From Conchocele bisecta (Eukaryota; Mollusca; Bivalvia; Lucinida; Thyasiridae): DNA of 64,000 nucleotides. Every line of letters starts with the position of its first letter. Within the stretch, counting starts at the first letter, position 1. Location of the stretch: positions 75,868,297 to 75,932,296 of the forward strand of contig CM055278.1 in the NCBI GenBank assembly GCA_029237695.1, read 5' to 3'. A program made the position numbers and the translations under genes. The notes beneath the pieces were generated by a model. The model was given only the letters and a program-made list of their open reading frames with translations, searched no databases and had not been told where the DNA came from. Below, piece by piece: positions 10,927 to 23,566 of this stretch.

Positions 10927-12301
10927 GATGAGAGAGACCGTGACTATATCCCGGGTAAGGACAGTGACGTTTCGTCCGACGAATCCGAGATAGTGTCATT
11001 GCTTCCTGATATAGGAAGGTTTAAAAAGTCCATAACTGCCGTTAGCAACATGACAGAAATCCACGAAAGAAATACTGGTATCCAAGAACACGGTGACCAT
11101 ACCAGCAGTAACAGTGATGTCCCAACTGCAATAGCACTGCCAAAAACTAACAACACTGAATACAGACATTATGACAAGCGTTTTTACTGCTTGTTTTGCG
11201 AGGGCCCTTACGCAAAACTGGGTAAGCATTTGCTAGCAAAGCACAAGGACGAAGATGATGTTCAGGAATTTATGATTGAAACAGACAAAAAAGCCAAAGG
11301 TTTATTATTTGAAAAAATTAGAAATGTTGGTAATCATTTACACAACACGAGAGTTTTGAAATCTGGATCTGGGGAATTAACAACACGAGAGTTTTGAAAT
11401 CTGGATCTGGGGAATTAGCGGTAGCATACAGGCCTCGTGAAAACCAGTTACTGACATCTGATCACTACGAACCCTGCCCGAACTGCTATGCATACTATCC
11501 ACGGAATAAGTTGTGGCGTCACAACAGATCCTGTAAATTCGCATCTGCAAGTTCTAAAAGGAGGCAACTTGCTGTTACCAGTACTCTTTTGCTCCCAAAA
11601 GCAAATGACAGTAGTGACATTCTGGCTAAAATTATGGCTGGCATGCAGAATGATGAGGTCAGTAGAATTACAAAAAGTGATCCGACAATACTGACCTATG
11701 GCGAGAAATTGTCTTCCAAGCAAGGACATGACGAAGAACAACTACATTAGGCAGAAATTGAGAGAAATGGCAAGGTTGTTGAGAACGATGAGAGAAGCCG
11801 ATGGGAACACCAGCAAGTCTTTGGAGGATTTCGTTTATCCAGATAAATTCAAGTTTATCGTCAAGTGTTGTAAGTCGGTAGCTGGATTTGACTGCACTAC
11901 CAACACATATTCCACTCCTAGCCTGGCATTGAAAGTAGGAGGAACATTACAAAAATGTCTGAAAATCCTGACAACAAAGGCCATAGAAACTGGAAATAGA
12001 GATCTTCAAGCAAGAACCGAAGATCTTTCGAAACTGTTCGACTACAATTGGACAGATGAAGTTTCATCGAATGCTCTACGCACACTGAGTGAAGGGAAGT
12101 GAAATTCCAAAAAAGGCTTCTTCCGTTAGCGAACGATGTCAAGGGTGCACAGGGAATTTTATCGTCTTCCAGAAGCAACGCTACAAGTGGCGAAAGTTTC
12201 GAAAATTCTCCTCATGATGGAAAGTGGAAAAATAAAGAACACAGGCATCAACTCGCTGGATGACATACCTGTAGATATTGAAGAAGAAGTGGATGATGAT
12301 G
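10927..12301 (+). pseudogene. SET gene large exon: zinc motifs + recombinase-like region, frame-broken
   Basis: Acceptor TTATTTTAG, phase 0. It opens with an acidic stretch (DERDRDYIPGKDSDVSSDES). A C2H2-like motif follows (YCLFC..H..KH, about 11185-11245), then a CCHC motif (PCPNC..LWRHNRSC, about 11472-11535). Next is a helical region, YIRQKLREMARLLR.. PSLALKVGGTLQKC.. SSNALRTLSEGK (to 12102). I recall this order from fish and mollusc predicted proteins with KMT5A-like SET domains, where the helical part resembles tyrosine-recombinase N-terminal domains; this needs a search. The frame is broken by a 38-bp tandem duplication (11344-11381 repeated at 11382), a +1 shift near 11740 and another break after 12102. 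The exon ends VDIEEEVDDD plus one base before GTAATT (phase 1), consistent with the next exon. Confidence 0.6.
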
Positions 12302-12966
12302 GTAATTATCATGATAGTTTCTACGTAATATCCACCATACAAAAAAAAAATCTTATTTTATTAAAATCTGTTTTCGATCGTATGTTTTACATAAATAAGT
12401 GAAATGTGATTTACAAACATAACATCATTGAATTTTAAAGGGGATATATTCATCTTATACTATTTGACTGTGTGACCTTTTCCATAATCAGGCAACCACC
12501 ATTGCATATCACTATACGCACTAACCTTAGTTGTTCCCAGTAAATATATCTTTAGATCATGTAAAAATATTTTTTTTACGGAAAATAAAAATTAAACGGA
12601 TACATAATTATATAATCATTCTACATGTTTCTGACATCAAAAGTGTCTGCTTTTTACACAGTAGTAACTTATAGGTCACAATGTGTTTGGAGTGACACGC
12701 GTCACGCGTCACTGTACGTACAGTGAGGACATTGTTATTACTTTTAATTCAAATTATTCAAATCAAGTACGTATATCAAACAATTATTACTTCTGTCGAT
12801 ATCTTATAAAGTATAATTAGTGTACACAATAAAAAGTATTGTACGAATAAATACGAATGAATATTGACTGTTGTTAGTTCCTTATGAATTATGTCATCTT
12901 GTTAAAATAATATCGTATTAAACATTCACTCATACAAGATGATCTTCCATATACTAATACTTACAG
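12302..12966. other. Intron of SET gene
   Basis: AT-rich intron with a small palindrome GTGACGCGTCACTGTACGTA-like near 12690-12725. No gene seen. It ends in ACTTACAG. Confidence 0.45.
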
Positions 12967-13068
12967 GGCAACACAATGATGACAGTTCCGAATCTTCAGA
13001 AGACGAAGACATAGCGGATACTAGTACTAGACAAAACAGCACTGCATCGGGGAAGATACTACTATCTG
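12967..13068 (+). CDS. SET gene acidic exon
   Basis: Between acceptor CTTACAG and donor GTTCGT. With the leftover G of the previous exon it reads G-QHNDDSSESSEDEDIADTST followed by RQNSTASGKILLS, leaving one base. The phase matches the previous exon (2 bases needed) and the next (2 bases supplied). It is a disordered acidic linker with no recognised domain. The donor is non-consensus at positions +3 to +5, so the exact end is inferred from phase. Confidence 0.6.
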
Positions 13069-13532
13069 GTTCGTTTTGTGTTTGATCCGTTATACAAAAA
13101 TTTCTTAACACGAGTTAAATATTCCATATGGCCAAAAACATGCATGTTAATTGTATACTATGTATGATACTATAGAGATTATGTACGTAACTATATACAT
13201 GGCCATTTTTTTGTGTAGAACTAACATGATGCATTGACATGTTCATTTTCTTTTATCCAGTATATAAACTAAGCTGTACGAATGCAATTGTTTATATACA
13301 TACAATATAAGGAATTGTCGCCACTCAATAATCGCTGTACGTTTGAACTAGGGAATGTGTTAAAATAGAGTAATAAACCCTATGGGGGCCCAATGAGCAA
13401 GGATAAACATAACAATACATTCGTAGATAAATACGGCACGGGTACAGCGGTGGCTATAGAGTCTTCAACAACTTCGTTCTAGTGTATAATATGAAATAGT
13501 GCATAATTACGATTTTCTCTTCTCTAAAACAG

Positions 13533-13768
13533 CAGAACGTACTCCTCGTGCTGGAAAGCGGTGCGCCCAAAAGAAGAGACATTGGTCTACACAAGAAAAA
13601 GAATCCGTTCTCCGTCATCTCGGGCGAAACATTATTATGGGGAATCTTCCGGGAAAACGGGAGATAGACCAATGCATCAATGCAGAAGAGGCATTGTCCA
13701 ATCGAAGTTGGAAGAACGTGAAGGACTTCTGTAGAAACTTAATCGACAAGAAAAAAAATAAGTTGTAA
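13533..13768 (+). CDS. SET gene last exon, Trp-rich Myb/SANT-like C-terminus
   Basis: Acceptor TCTAAAACAG, then CA completes an Ala codon from the previous exon. The frame reads ERTPRAGKRCAQKKRHWSTQ, EKESVLRHLGRNIIMGNLPG, KREIDQCI.., ALSNRSWKNVKDFCRNLIDK and ends in a Lys-rich tail at TAA 13766-13768. Two spaced Trp residues (HWS.., RSWKNVK) and flanking basic helices resemble a DNA-binding Myb/SANT-like fold. This P-G-K..C-I..R-x-W-K-x-V-K pattern recurs at the C-terminus of related predicted proteins as I remember them. It is fully open, unlike the large exon, so constraint on this module may be recent. Confidence 0.65.
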
Positions 13769-15098
13769 GGCGCTGTAACATATGCAACTCAGACGACATT
13801 GAGTTTAACTTCTTATTCGTGTATTATACTGACTTAAGAACAAGATATATTCCTGCATTTTATATGTATAGGTGTAGTGTGTATAAAATGTGTGATCTGC
13901 TACATTCAAAAAATAGGAAACATATAAACTGTTTAGCCATGTACATATATGCTGCGCGTAAAATACGGACATCTATAATAATGTGATGGTATTGTCAACA
14001 GCATCAATTATTAGACAGCTATCAACATAACTATTATAGACTGATTTCGATACAAAATACAACCGTTATCAGAAAAATTGCACTTTTTGTTTTTCATGTT
14101 TTAAAAAGAGATATAATTTTACCGGCTGACGAGGTTGATACTTGTGGGTAGGTGATATGGAATACATGTACGTCGGTATATAGTATTACGACGATATCTT
14201 GACTCTCCTACATTGTCAGCCTCCATTAACTATGGCATATTAGGTTTGGCGCTTGTTTTAGTGTGTTGTACATGTTGTGTGTGTTATGGGCCTATGGCCT
14301 ACTTCACTGAATAAATCCATTGTATTGTATTGTATTGTATTGACACAAGTAACGGTCTTAAGTACGAGGCGGTATACAGACAGTATTGTGGATACATCCA
14401 GAATAACGTCACGTAACCACCTATAGATGGAAGATAGTCGCTCATGTAAATAAGAGAATATGTTGTTTGTCCATTCTCATATACGATATACTAGGCTATA
14501 GATGGCGACCAAATTATTTTGATACATGTCGTAGATTAGTGGTATGACGAGAAACTGTTTAGTTTAAGTCTGATAAATATTCTTCTTCTTCATATAATTG
14601 TGTTCATCCTAATTATTATCTTTAATTATTGGCTTTCATTTATTGTATACACACGGAGCACATAGACTTATGTACTTGAGTCACTTAAAATTATGTTGAG
14701 AAAAACAATGAATTATGGAGCTAATTTCGTGGGTAAATGTGACCACAGTGATCATCAAATACAGGATATCATTAAAAGAAACATCATAGATGCCATAGCC
14801 AACCAGATCTTGCACTCGGTACTAGTGCGGAAATATGCAAATAAATGTACTTACTTAATCGAAAAATGTTTGTCACTTGTTAAAGTTCCTATCCGTAGCC
14901 ACATGTTCCTCGCCGGATCTTTCGTAGATGCAACGTCCGACACCTTGCATGAAACACAATATAAAAACATTCGCCACACTACTGTACACGTTCAAATTCA
15001 AATCCGACTAGGTATATTTGGCATTGATAGAATGTCACAGTGATGTTGTAAAAGTTGATTGTTTTTTGGTTAATTCACATTAAATGAGTTTATTGTTA
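13769..15098. other. 3' flank of SET gene with retroposon tail
   Basis: A GAATAAATCC at about 14310 is followed by (TGTAT)n at 14319-14341, the style of a LINE/SINE 3' tail inserted downstream of the gene. The rest is AT-rich. A 116-codon open frame at 14693-15043 matches nothing I recognise and has no supporting signals. Confidence 0.4.
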
Positions 15099-15455
15099 CA
15101 GTACAACCTTTCTACAACAGCCACACATGGAAAGATTGAAAACTGGCTGTTGAAGAGAGGTGGCTGTTAAAGAGAGGTATAGTAATCATATAGTAATCAG
15201 AGCTGCATTTAAGGTGCACGTTTTTTTATTTCTTGACCAAAACTGGCAAGTTGAGAGTGCTTTAGAATCGTCTCAATGAGACGATTCTAAAGCACTCTCA
15301 ACTTGCCAGTTTTACCAAGAATTACCAAAATCCGCACAAAATAAATGTATGCACACTAACTGTGGTCGCAATTCATCAACATTGCGTCTTAAAATGTTGG
15401 CCGTTGTAGAGAGGTGGCTGTTGTAGAGGGGTAGTCGTTCGTGGAGGTTCGACTG
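15099..15455. mobile_element. Mariner-like MITE with perfect internal palindrome
   Basis: Terminal repeats CAGTACAACCTTTCTACAAC and the complement of GTTCGTGGAGGTTCGACTG are flanked by TA dinucleotides (15097-15098, 15456-15457), as expected for Tc1/mariner insertions. Inside, 15239-15313 is a near-perfect palindrome (arms about 37 bp around TCGTCTCAATGAGACGA). No transposase frame is present. Confidence 0.65.
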
Positions 15456-16036
15456 TAATTATACATCCGTCCGTCTGTCTATCTGCATGCCTATCTGTTC
15501 ATGGAATTTCGTTCACTAAATGCAAGTCAGTGATGACCCTTGTCGATTTCTAAGTTCAATGATCAATGCCGCTGCCCCAAAATATGTGTCTGCTTTCTAA
15601 CTCGACGGCCATTTAAAACACGAAAATCAAACTGCGAGCGGGTGGGTATGCAGGCAGACATACAGACAGATATACAGACAGTTAATAGTATGGTCCAATG
15701 GCGTTAAATTTAATATAAACATATTATCCAGTAGTATTGCCGTGTCTGGAGAAAGTGGCGCTATGTCATTTTTGACCAGCATCTGTGTTACGCCGGAATT
15801 ATACTTTCGCATTTAGTCAAAACGAAACATCGACCATATGTCTAACTGCCATTATTGTATAACCGTATTGTATACTTATTGTACTACTCTTTCCCTTCAG
15901 TTGGCATTGCCACTAATACATATTTTGCAGTATTTTGCATCCTTTTCAAGGAATGATATTGTTGCGAACTGATTCGCGTGATTGTTATTTGTCAGTGGCA
16001 ATACAGTGATTGAAGTTCCCCGATACGCATACATAG
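15456..16036. other. Anonymous stretch
   Basis: Contains GTCCGTCTGTCTATCTG and a CAGACAGATATACAGACAG run, both short imperfect microsatellites. No gene seen. Confidence 0.35.
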
Positions 16037-16171
16037 ACTCCCCGGTTAGCATACACATATTCCCCGGTCAGCATACACCTATTCCCCGGTTAGCATACAC
16101 CTATTCCCCGGTTAGCATACACATAAATCCCTGGTTAGCATACACATGTTCCCCGGTTAGCATACACACGT
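16037..16171 (+). repeat. 22-bp minisatellite, about 6 copies
   Basis: The unit TTCCCCGGTTAGCATACACA plus two bases repeats six times with few substitutions (GGTCAG, CCTGGT variants). Confidence 0.85.
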
Positions 16172-16361
16172 TGGGTCCCCATTTGGCGTTTAAAAATCTG
16201 ATATGCAAAATACTTGAAATAATAAGTACACAATATCATAAACAATGTCCAACTATCATGAAAGGCTGTCGTTCATTATTTGGAGGGCGTAACGTGAAAG
16301 GAAATACTGGCACCCGGTTGGTAGGTTCACAGCTTAGGTCCCCGTTTGACCAGTTCTACAA

Positions 16362-16901
<540 letters not shown>

Positions 16902-16999
16902 ACATCATTATATAGAAAACATAATATTTCTCTCTCTATCTTTCAACCTTTCAACATCATTAGCTAGAAGGACAATATATCTCTCTCCACATCATTAGA

Positions 17000-19900
17000 T
17001 ACAATACCGCACCTGTTGTGATTTTGTTTACAATACATAGTCAAGCGATAAATCATACTCTGTGGACATGACTAACAGAAACAAGTATGCATTGCAACTG
17101 CTGTTTTATTGTGCATGTTCGGTTGTGTCACGACCTGTGCTTGTTTCACAGTCCATGACACAAGTACCTCTTACCAACAGCTGAAGTGAAGCTGTATGTA
17201 AAAAGGACACAACTAATACGAAAAATAGTCAAAATGTGCTCAAAGACCACCAGGGATCGAGAAAATAATAGCTTCACTGGAAGGACGCACCTAGCGAATC
17301 TCTATAGCCGCCACTCTGCGCTTAACTTCACTGATGTGAGTTTAAAAATACGAGACATAATCAAGCGATCCGGGATAATTGGGGAACACGACTACCAGAA
17401 CAAAGTATACATTGCAAGTGTGCGTCTAGCGCACCTGTTGCTGTAGTCCAGCATACAAACACATCTGACACAGCACTGGGTTAATCAAAAGTAAATGTAT
17501 ACACAATTGATACCAACAATGGGCAAAATGTGTATAACTCTCGAAGTGACAGTCGTGCTCAATGACGACTGAGATTGCGAAAATTGGGAATAATATCACT
17601 GAAGATGCTTAGCCTTGTTATTTTTTCTTAAAATGATCGTAAATGTACTAATACAGTTTCTATAATGCTTAGGCTATTAATGTACTATATATGAAAAGGA
17701 AATATCTAAATTGTATCACTGCTTCAAATAAGAGAAGTGCGCCAATGTCACCATTTAATTATAATAGAGAACCTGTAACACCGTAGTAGTTGCAGGAAGT
17801 AGCTCTGTAATACTGCAATATGCTACGGTACCGTTTATAGCATACTAACATCATGGTAAAGCTATCAATTGGTACATTTACTTTTATACTCTAACGTCGC
17901 CCGTCATAGGTACTAAACCTATTTCATATTGAAAGCATTAAATGTTAGAAAAATGACTGCGACTTAAAATACCAATATTATTTGTTCACCCATATTTCAA
18001 ATTGGAAGAAAATAAATTCTTCTATGTTTTCTTCATGAAAATTACATAATCACTTATATAATGATATATGCTTCACCTGGAGTGGTTCTTATGTATTTAT
18101 CTACCATTTGTTTCACTTACTTACATTTAACCCTAACTATGACAAAAATTAAATATCCATATTTTCGCTACCATCTTGGACGCCGTCTTGAATTTGGGGC
18201 CTTTGCCCACGGAACCCAGAATGGCATCAAGTGGTTTCATAAACTAGAGACATTCACGAATATGTTTGTATATCACAACCTATTAGGCCGTCAGCCAGAA
18301 ATGGAAACCCTCCCCTGTGTGATTTGTGCAGACATATTCTTTCTGAAACTACATTCAATTACGAGTGCTATGTCGTATGTCTACGCACTGTAATCCGCTG
18401 GATGAATGTTTGGCACCATTTTGAAGTATAACACCCTCGGACTTTTCGCAATTGTGAAAAATCACATTTTTCATTGAGCATCGACGGCTTTTTAGAAACA
18501 ACTGATATGACAATTTTGTATGTTTTATAATGTGTTCATAACTATACAATGGAATACTGTTCAATTAAATAATATCTGCTAATTCAGATTTTAGAGAGGA
18601 CAGACTTTTGCACGTTTTGTTACCCCACCCAATGAGTTTCAATGGCAAACCACCTACCTTAATAACTCTATAAAAGTATCGTACTTTTATATTTTCTTCG
18701 TGTCAATAGTACCTAGTAGTGTTCATTAGACATGTTAATTGAATATATGCCAATTATCTGATGTCTGCAGTCTATGATACAATGTTAAAAACAAAGTATT
18801 TTTCACCATTCCCCACCGACACATTTTACAATGGGAATTGTACATGTAATGAATTTCATTTATGTTATGCACTGTCACTTACTTATAAATTGTTAAATGT
18901 ATATGCAACTACTTAGGCACACTTCATATACAGTGTGTCCGAGTGTTCGTCTGTCTGTCTGTCCGCTTCGCATTTTCTTAGTGACGGTAACAACTACGCG
19001 CTGTATGTCTCATTATGAAAATCTCTCTCGGTGTCTATTAATTGTATCAATGGTAATTGTACTTACTAGTGTTTGCAATATATAGTGAATGCCCATATTA
19101 TGAATACATAATAATGTCTACAGCAGATGATGCAATGTTAAAACAAAGTAGTTTTAATTATATATTCCCCACCCACTGAATTTACAATGACCATTTTACA
19201 TGTAATCATTTTTCTTACTTTATACGCTGCCATATACTTATGAAAGGTTCATATGAACGTGTAGCTACTAACACCTGTATATGTGGCTGTGACTGGAACA
19301 ATGGGGCTTGTGGGTTTTGTGACCAGTGTAGATCCAGATCAGCCTGTGTATCCGCACAGTCTGTTCAGGATCTGCACGGTTCGCCATTCCATCAGTGAAA
19401 CACCCATCATGCTTCTAACAAGCATAATATATCGTTATCAGGGTACAGGAGTGTGCTATTTGATCAGGAGCAAATCCCATAAGCCCCATTTCTCCCGTCA
19501 CATCCACATATTAGTTATCCACACACATTTCAGATACAGAATGAATGTCTGTTCGTCTGTCCATTTCATATTTATGCAACGAAGACAATTATCAAGTTTA
19601 CTATATTGTGAATTCCAACATGAACGTCTGTGATATATATACTTATTAATATCAGCTGTTGACAGGCCTTTAAACACCATTAAGTAAAATAAATATAATT
19701 ACATGTATTACTGTCAATAGTATAGATCGTAGGTACTAATTTGCAAATTGGACATTTTCTACCATGTTGAATGGGTGATATTAAGATAGCTGTAAATAAT
19801 ACGAGCAAGCTAAGCTGGAGTAAAACAGAACACATATATTGTGCACTACAGAACACACACTTTCAAGATGACAGGCAGCAAGTAAATGAGTGTGTGTGAC

Positions 19901-20870
19901 TTAAAAATAACATTAGCTAGTAGAACCGATGAAACTCTGAGATATATCCCGGTTCCACATAATGTACACACTATTTATCGTGCATTCCAATAATATTCCC
20001 TCAAACTATTCCGATTCATCAGCAGGAACATGATTTAAATGTGTAGCACCTGTACTTATAAAATCATGTATATAGTAAATATGTATAACTTGTATAACTA
20101 CTGAAATACAGTATGTGTTATACGAGAACGTGTGTGATCTAATGTGTATGACCGTCATCCATTACCAGTGTAAGTGCACACCAGTGCATGCGTCATGGCC
20201 ATTGCCTAATACATGCAGGTATATTGCTCCATTCGTCTTATTTGAGAGGCACCCATGACGATATTGTATTTTATAAGTGAGGCGTTGTAAGTAAATATTT
20301 AACCATGATTTCATAATAGTGACATTTGATAATCTGTAAGGTTGATATACCATTTCATAATTGTCATATAAACAAAGGTGCTTGCTCTTTCTAAAAGCAT
20401 GCATATGCTCTTCTAATATATCCACTATATGCATATAGCTGTTATGTACATACATAAACTATTTTGTCCAATATGTTTCAATATTCGGTGTTCTTTATTA
20501 TAGCACATATATATATACAAACCGATAGTCTGAAAAGGCCATTCCGGGGTATAAGCCACTGTAATTAATCCAGATCACAATGTGCTACACGACACCAGAA
20601 CAATCTTGTTCGTGTTTCTAGAATCGTGCTACAAGTTGTGTTGCTAAAACAATCAGTGGGAACACAGCCACCGTTATACTCGTTTATCATGTACAACCCG
20701 ACACCGGAAATACGGATATAAGTGTTTCTCGTATCGGGTTATACAGGAACGTGTATGTATTATACTTGGTTTGATACATCTTGCATATATGTCTCATTCA
20801 GTGTAAGGAGAAATACAGATGGTGGTTCTACGAGCCATTTGCATTCATGAGTTTTCCTAGAACTGCTGCA
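17000..20870. other. Largely featureless AT-rich stretch
   Basis: No multi-exon gene, RNA gene or terminal-repeat element was recognised. A dispersed repeat with CCAGATCAGCCTGTGTATCC and GCACAGTCTGTTCAGGATCT lies at about 19300-19400. A SINE-type tail (AGCTGTTGACAGGCCTTTAA) lies at 19653. Open frames of 60-116 codons here have no supporting features. Confidence 0.35.
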
Positions 20871-20879
20871 TGCAACATC

Positions 20880-22245
20880 GGTAGGATGTTAGCAGTTAGC
20901 AGTGAGCAGTAAGTAGCAGTGAGATATGCTGGCAGTAAGCAGCAGTGGGTAGTGAGATGTGTCTAACTGCTTGCTAGCAGTAAGCGGCAGTGAGCAGTTA
21001 TATGCGTCTGGCAATAATGCAAACTACGTACGTGCGTAAACTCTTTAGACAGGACAGTGTATATGTGCGTAACCTCTCTAAACCGGACACCACTGTAAAC
21101 TAGGTATATGTAGGAATGTGTGCGAACCCTCTCTAGAGCGGACACCACTGCACACTAGGTAGATGTGCGGAACCTCTAGAGCAGACACCACTGCACACTA
21201 GGTGTGCGGAACCTCTATAAACCGGACACCAGTGTAATCTAGTATGCGTGCGGAACCTCTCTAGACCGTACACCACTGTAAACTAGGTACGTGTGCGCAA
21301 CCTCTCTAAACTGGACAACACTGCAAACTAGGTATGTGTGCGGAACATCTCTAAACTGGACAGCAATGCCAGCTAGATATGTGTGCGGAACATCTCTAAA
21401 CCGGACAACACTGTAAACGAGGTATGTCTGCGAAACCTCTGTAGACCGGATATCACCGCAAACTAGGTATGTGAGCGGAACCTCTGTATACCGGACAGCA
21501 CTGTAAATGAGGTATGCGTGCGGAACCTCTCTAAACCTGACAACACTGTAAACTAGGTATGTGTGCAGGAGCTCTCTTGGCCGGACACCAATGCAAACTA
21601 GGTATGTGTGCGGAACCTCTCTAGACCGGACAGCACTGTGAAGTAGGTATGTGTTCTGAACCTCTGTAGACCGGACAGCACTGTAAATGAGGTATGCGTG
21701 CGGAACCTCTCTAAACCGGACAACACTGTAAACTAGGTATGTGTGCGGAACCTCTCTTGAACGGACATCACTGCAAACTAGATATGTGTACGAAACCTCT
21801 CTAGACCGGACACCACTACAAGCGATGTATATGTGTCCGGAACCTCACTAGACCGGACACCACTACAAGCGAGGTATATGTGCGGAACCTCTCTAAACCG
21901 GACACCACTACAAGCGAGGTATATGTGCGGAACCTCTCTAAACCGGACACCACTACAAGTGAGGTATATGTGCGGAACCTCCCTAAATCGGACACCACTG
22001 CAAGCGAGGTATATGTGCGGAACCTCTCTAAACCGATCACCACTGCAAGCTAGGTATATGAGCGGAACCTCTCTAAACCGATCATCACTGCAAGCAAGAT
22101 ATGTATGCGGCACCTCTCTAGACACATCTGCTCACTGCTGCTTACTTGCTAGCAGTGAAACACACCTCACTGCTCACTGCCGCTTACTGCCAGCAGTGAG
22201 ATGTATCTCTGCTACTTACTGCTCACTGCTAACTTCACACCGATT
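20880..22245. repeat. 45-bp minisatellite bounded by inverted CAGT/AGCAGT-rich arms
   Basis: A core from about 21015 to 22120 contains about 24 copies of a 45-bp unit, GGTATATGTGCGGAACCTCT-CTAAACCGGACACCACTGCAA-. Left (20888-21001) and right (22125-22240) arms made of AGCAGTGAGCAGTAAG-type sequence are inverted to each other. Because 45 is divisible by three, both strands show repetitive open frames, which I treat as artefacts. The unit resembles the terminal repeat of the mariner-like element at 30890. Confidence 0.8.
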
Positions 22246-22848
22246 GCGTATCATATTGAAGCACGTCAGCTGGCACTAATAGGATGCACATGCAACAAGT
22301 GTTGCAATGTAGATAGCTTTGATAGTTTCCAAGTATGAACTACTGTTGGTTTCCGATATTGTGGCAAGGGCAACGGTCACAGAAGATTCCAATTTGAACC
22401 ATAATGGGTAAGGGAGGTGCGTAAAAGGTGCAACACTGATATTAGTACGACGACGCATCAAGTATGTGACCAATATTGGCCCGAAATATATTCAAACAAC
22501 ATTCAAGCTTATTCTGAATCACGTTTTCACTTTTGTTGTTATGTATTTGTTAATGGAAATAGTGAGCACATGAACTCGAATCGTATGTGTATCACGCCAA
22601 CCATGTGCCAGGCCCTCCATGGGAGATGATGCAAGGCTTTATATAACAATGTGCCTGTGAGTTCATTGTCTAATTTTAGAACATACGAGTATTGTTATAC
22701 ATACGTGCACCTATATCGATCTGTGACCAAGGCACATATTTCGTGTATGATGCATGTAGCGTAGTGGTTACAGTTATCTTTTGTTATTGAATCCCCTCCC
22801 CCCACTTCATACTCCCATATATCTGCCGTGGATAATAAGTTTATTTTA
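22246..22848. other. Anonymous stretch
   Basis: No gene or element boundary recognised. A short CCCCTCCCCCCAC run lies near 22792. Confidence 0.35.
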
Positions 22849-22852
22849 TTAA

Positions 22853-23562
22853 AAGTACATGCCCACGCAGTAGGCATAGAATGTTCTTTATAGGAATTAA
22901 ATAAGTGTATAATTATGTCACTCATTCCACCAGTTCTAAAAATTACGAGTGCCCGCTATACAAATATAATCATTTATTAATTATCAATTTACTGTTAGCG
23001 ACACGCGGCGGTAACAGTCTATTTTGATAATGTGCGGGGACGACGACTTTCACATCACGGCTTGCGGTGCGCATGCGCAGTATACTACGCGCACCAGTAG
23101 GTTTCCCAATATGTAAACAAGAATATCAACATGTCGAAACGTCCAGGACGGAAATTGTATGAAACGGCGTCGGCCAAAAAAAAGGTGAAATGTCTGAGGG
23201 ACAGGCAGTACAGAGAGAGAGAGAGTGGTTAATATTGGCGTCCAGATCAGCAAATGGAAAGAGTTACGTGGATATTTAGATTTGGACTCGAATAGAGATT
23301 TTTCTTCTCAACTTCCGATACTTCACTGCGCATGTCAAAGATGTGATATGATTGACCGTGTCAGGTGACGCGTATTGGTAAAAATAGCACGAGGTCGGGA
23401 AATACCCTTTCTGCTCGCGGCATATAAAATGCGATTTAACACCAATTAACACGCGCCGTAATTAAAAACAACTCGTTAGTGGGTAGACAAATGGCTCATA
23501 TAAGGCATGCCAGAAAATGAAAAGTAGTAGTACAGTGTAACCTACTGCGTGGGCATGTACCT
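22853..23562. mobile_element. TTAA-flanked DNA transposon relic, copy 1
   Basis: Flanked by TTAA at 22849-22852 and 23563-23566. The ends AAGTACATGCCCACGCAGTA and TACTGCGTGGGCATGTACCT are inverted repeats. Subterminal sequence (AAATAAGTGTATAATTATGT, GAGTGCCCGCTATACAAA) is shared in inverse with the copy at 28836-29339. TTAA target preference is typical of piggyBac and Kolobok superfamilies. This copy retains a small coding remnant. Confidence 0.75.
23131..23314 (+). pseudogene. Remnant N-terminal coding piece in TTAA element
   Basis: ATG at 23131 gives MSKRPGRKLYETASAKKKVK, a basic start like DNA-binding element proteins, and stops after an AGAGAGAG run. In a shifted frame the text continues RVNIGVQISKWKELRGYLDL and DSNRDFSSQL. 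That resembles the W-x-x-L-R-x-x-L motif found near the N-terminus of many mobile-element-derived zinc-finger proteins. A slippage in the AG run would explain the shift. No transposase core is present. Confidence 0.35.
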
Positions 23563-23566
23563 TTAA

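Noticed and set aside
14693..15043. 116-codon open frame after the SET gene
   Set aside because: No recognisable domain, no promoter or splice signals; length is possible by chance in AT-rich DNA of this size.
18061..18393. 110-codon open frame
   Set aside because: No family resemblance and no surrounding gene structure.
21778..22279. Repetitive open frames (15-residue period) in the 45-bp minisatellite
   Set aside because: Unit length divisible by three keeps both strands open; no flanking gene signals.
23041..23110. GC-rich promoter (CGCATGCGCA, NRF1-like) for a host gene
   Set aside because: It lies inside the TTAA-flanked element and only a short broken frame follows; more likely the element's own former promoter.
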